NCBI RefSeq assembly: GCF_022539665.2
Contig: NC_081337.1
Span: forward strand, 3,324,679 to 3,388,678
Direction: 5' to 3'
Length of the DNA: 64,000 nt
Origin: Daphnia carinata
Taxonomy: Eukaryota > Arthropoda > Branchiopoda > Diplostraca > Daphniidae
The notes under the pieces are model-generated. The model made no database searches. It worked only from the letters and a program-made list of their open reading frames with translations, and was not told the origin of the DNA. The translations under genes were made by a program, and so were the position numbers. This document shows positions 62,085 to 64,000 of this stretch, one piece after another; the stretch's first letter is position 1, and each line of letters begins with the position of its first letter.

Positions 62085-62470
62085 CATCTCAATCCGACTT
62101 TACATCGCAAGGTATATCAGGCATAAACATTATCTAAAACAATTGAAAAAAATTATCAATCCACAATGAGTGTGGGCAATAAACAGCACAACAGGTATAT
62201 TAGGAAACAAACCAACTCAAATGAAGTTCTGAAATATCAACAAATAACGTCCATACGTTCTTAAATATCTAATACACATAACTGCTATGGTTTACTTACA
62301 GTAATCATCTTTCCAACCAATGGCCGCAACTTGACGCTCTTCTCGTTCACAGTTTTTCAACCCGGAATAACTAGCGATATTAATAACATTTCACTCGTTT
62401 AGCAACGTCTATACACAACTGGGCTGATGGAAGTTTCTATCCTTTGTGGCACTATAGTCGATAATGAGGT
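62085..62470 (+). pseudogene. Decayed FAS1 gene relic (exons 4-5 region)
   Basis: GGTATATCAGGCATAAACATTATCTAAAACAATTG... with ATCAATCCACAATGAGTGTGGGC parallels FAS1 exon 4 (GGTATACCGATAGGTAAACACATTATC...ATTGAAAAGGTTCTCAATCCGCAAGAC). Further on, GCAACGTCTATACACAACTGGGCTGATGG parallels exon 5 (GGAACGTTCTACACAGCCGGACTCACTAACGG). Many stops and indels are present. It is much older than copies A-H and lies beyond the first membrane-protein gene. Confidence 0.6.
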
Positions 62471-63357
62471 TCATCTCCGTTATGCGTCTAACTGCTGTTA
62501 GAAAGGTTCATCGATTTCAAACGTGCAAAAATAGGGCGTTTTGCCACGACAAAACTAAAAACGACCTTGCCCAGCGCAGTCCAGTAAAGTAAATGGGCGA
62601 TTCAGTAGAAAAAAAGAACAAGAGAAAAAAAAATTCGTTTTTACAAAATGTTCTGAGAAATGGGAGGAAAAGCTTTCAACGAGAAGGAATGGATAAGAAA
62701 AAGCAATACTTAAAAACGTATCAGTCGGACACCTGGACCACACAACGTCTGCCCTTAAAAACGGGTGTGGGTTAGCTTTTTTTCTTTCTTTTTTAGGGTT
62801 ATTGCGAAGGCCATCACATTAACAAAAATGTCGATTACGTAAATAAACTGCAAGAAAAAAACGCTGCAATTTTGTAAGGCTATAAAAAATTATGGCGACA
62901 GAAATTACAGAAATATTAAATAAACAAATATATTTAGCATATTGTTCCACTTACTGTTGCATTTTAATGTCATGCGTTTGTCCTGTATATTCCAGTAGCT
63001 TTTAATTAAAGAAAAATTGAGATGAATCGAAAGTAGTCTCATGATTCCGCGAAGAGAAGTCACGCTTGATACACGCACGCAGCGAATATCGAATAAATTG
63101 GCAGCCGCGCAGCGTCACGTAGCAACACGGAAGCCACTCCTTTCTGTAAACAACTTCGTGAGTCAGCGTGAGGAACACACTCGTCAATAACTGTTGCATT
63201 TCGTTCTAAATCTAGCCAAGATTTCCTGTTCTGCCAGCTTGTTACAACATCTTGAAGCCAATTAGCGAACAATACATCAATGCCAGGCTTCTATCGAGCA
63301 ACTAATAAAACAATATTCAATTAACCGAATTGGCAATTCTTTTGTTTGCAGACAGCC
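62471..63357. other. Intergenic; duplicated upstream region of the second membrane-protein gene
   Basis: A lysine-rich open frame at 62593-62775 has no recognisable domain and is not called. From about 62,930 to 63,357 the DNA parallels 59,760-60,196 (ATTGTTCCACTTACTG..., CACGCACGCAGCGAATATCGAATAAATTGGCA...), confirming duplication of the 5' region. Confidence 0.6.
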
Positions 63358-63885
63358 ATGGGTAAGTGAGAACGTTCTTGTTGAGTCCTAAAGTCAAATT
63401 AAAGCTTATTAGGTTAAAATTTACCCATTGACTCGTAGATGACATGATGGGAATAATTTTGCTAGTCGCCGTCGTGCTGTTGCTTTTTAAATTAATTTCC
63501 GTGTCGGGAAAAACTGAAGAACTCGATAAATCGCAGCATTCTGAGAGGCAACTCCCAAGGTAAATATTTTACAGCGTATCACTTCCGTAGCGTTCTACTT
63601 TATAAAATTGCAGTTAAAAACTTGTGTTGAATGCCGATTGTTTTTTGTTAGTAACTATCTGTAAACACTTAATTTTAACTAGAATTTTTCGAACAAAAAT
63701 AGTTTATTTTCACTCGTATTTTACGTAGCTTATGGTAATGTTCTTTTTTTCTATTAAAAAAAAGGTTGGTTAATACGGGTGAAGCCCGTCAAACTGGAGC
63801 AAATAATTTAAGGGTCGACGGAAACGAGTTGGATTTCGGATTTGGTTGTTGCAGAGGAGACAAGAAAAATAACAAGAGAAAGTGA
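63358..63885 (+). CDS. Small single-pass membrane protein, 81 aa, paralogue of the 60,197 gene's N-terminus
   Basis: Exons are 63358-63361 (ATGG), 63439-63559 and 63765-63885, totalling 246 nt with a closed frame. The protein is MDDMMGIILLVAVVLLLFKL (one hydrophobic helix), a hydrophilic linker (KTEELDKSQHSERQLPR) and a tail containing FGFGCCRGDKKNNKRK. Exons 1-2, the first intron and the upstream DNA match the gene at 60,197, but the third exon is unrelated to the His/Cys domain. A CC pair next to a basic end could be a lipidation site (speculative). It may be a new short gene or a truncated duplicate; the acceptor after an A-run (AAAAAAAAG) is not strong. Confidence 0.55.
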
Positions 63886-64000
63886 TGCCGATAAAAGTGT
63901 TATGATTATCATAATTGCTTTGAATGGCAATGTTCTTCCAATTTTCTCATTTTCTTTCGTGTTATTTGTCTTGGATTTGTAAACTGGTTTGACCAAATCA

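Noticed and set aside
62593-62775. 60-codon lysine-rich plus-strand frame
   Set aside because: Low-complexity A-rich sequence, no homology recognised, no splice partner.

Overview
The window looks like arthropod nuclear DNA, most probably from a water flea (Daphnia-type crustacean). This is inferred from short GT-AG introns (mostly 55-80 bp), an apolipophorin-type lipoprotein gene, divergent ionotropic-receptor genes and strong local tandem duplication. No species was confirmed by search.

Left part (1-11.1 kb). At the edge lie two dead fragments: an ionotropic receptor (IR) exon on + and a PI3-kinase p110 N-terminus on -. They are followed by a divergent pair of nine-exon IR genes (3877->1727 minus, closed frame of 458 aa; 4968->6879 plus, with a one-base problem at exon 6/7). 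Next come a tRNA-Arg-like gene with an intron and five tandem tRNA-Lys(UUU) genes on the minus strand.

Centre (11.1-31.5 kb). One very large apolipophorin gene has 15 coding exons summing to exactly 6,213 codons. One uninterrupted exon is 14.6 kb long and encodes most of a long array of about 57-residue lipid-binding repeats. The gene has a signal peptide, a lipoprotein N-terminal domain, a furin site (RGKR), a vWD domain, a VWA-like domain without an intact MIDAS, and a Cys-rich tail. A single in-frame TAA at codon 3508 interrupts it.

Right-centre (31.5-59.9 kb). Eight tandem copies (A-H) of a small six-exon secreted two-FAS1-domain gene alternate with seven decayed copies of the apolipophorin 3' end. 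Six FAS1 copies are open (A, B, C, F, G, H), while D and E carry 1- and 2-base deletions. The decayed apolipophorin pieces come in two types (with or without the VWA part) that share the same breakpoint, share a nonsense codon in the VWA type, and show gene-conversion mosaics with the live gene. A 561-bp TA-flanked inverted-repeat element sits between D and E, and a probable excision footprint lies at the same site upstream of C.

Right end (59.9-64 kb). Two related single-pass membrane-protein genes share their upstream region and first exons. The first (348 aa) carries a globular domain with His-before-Cys motifs; the second (81 aa) lacks that domain. A decayed FAS1 relic lies between them. 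Apart from their being physically linked by duplication, nothing in the sequence shows that the neighbouring gene families act in one pathway. Both apolipophorin and the FAS1 proteins are secreted.
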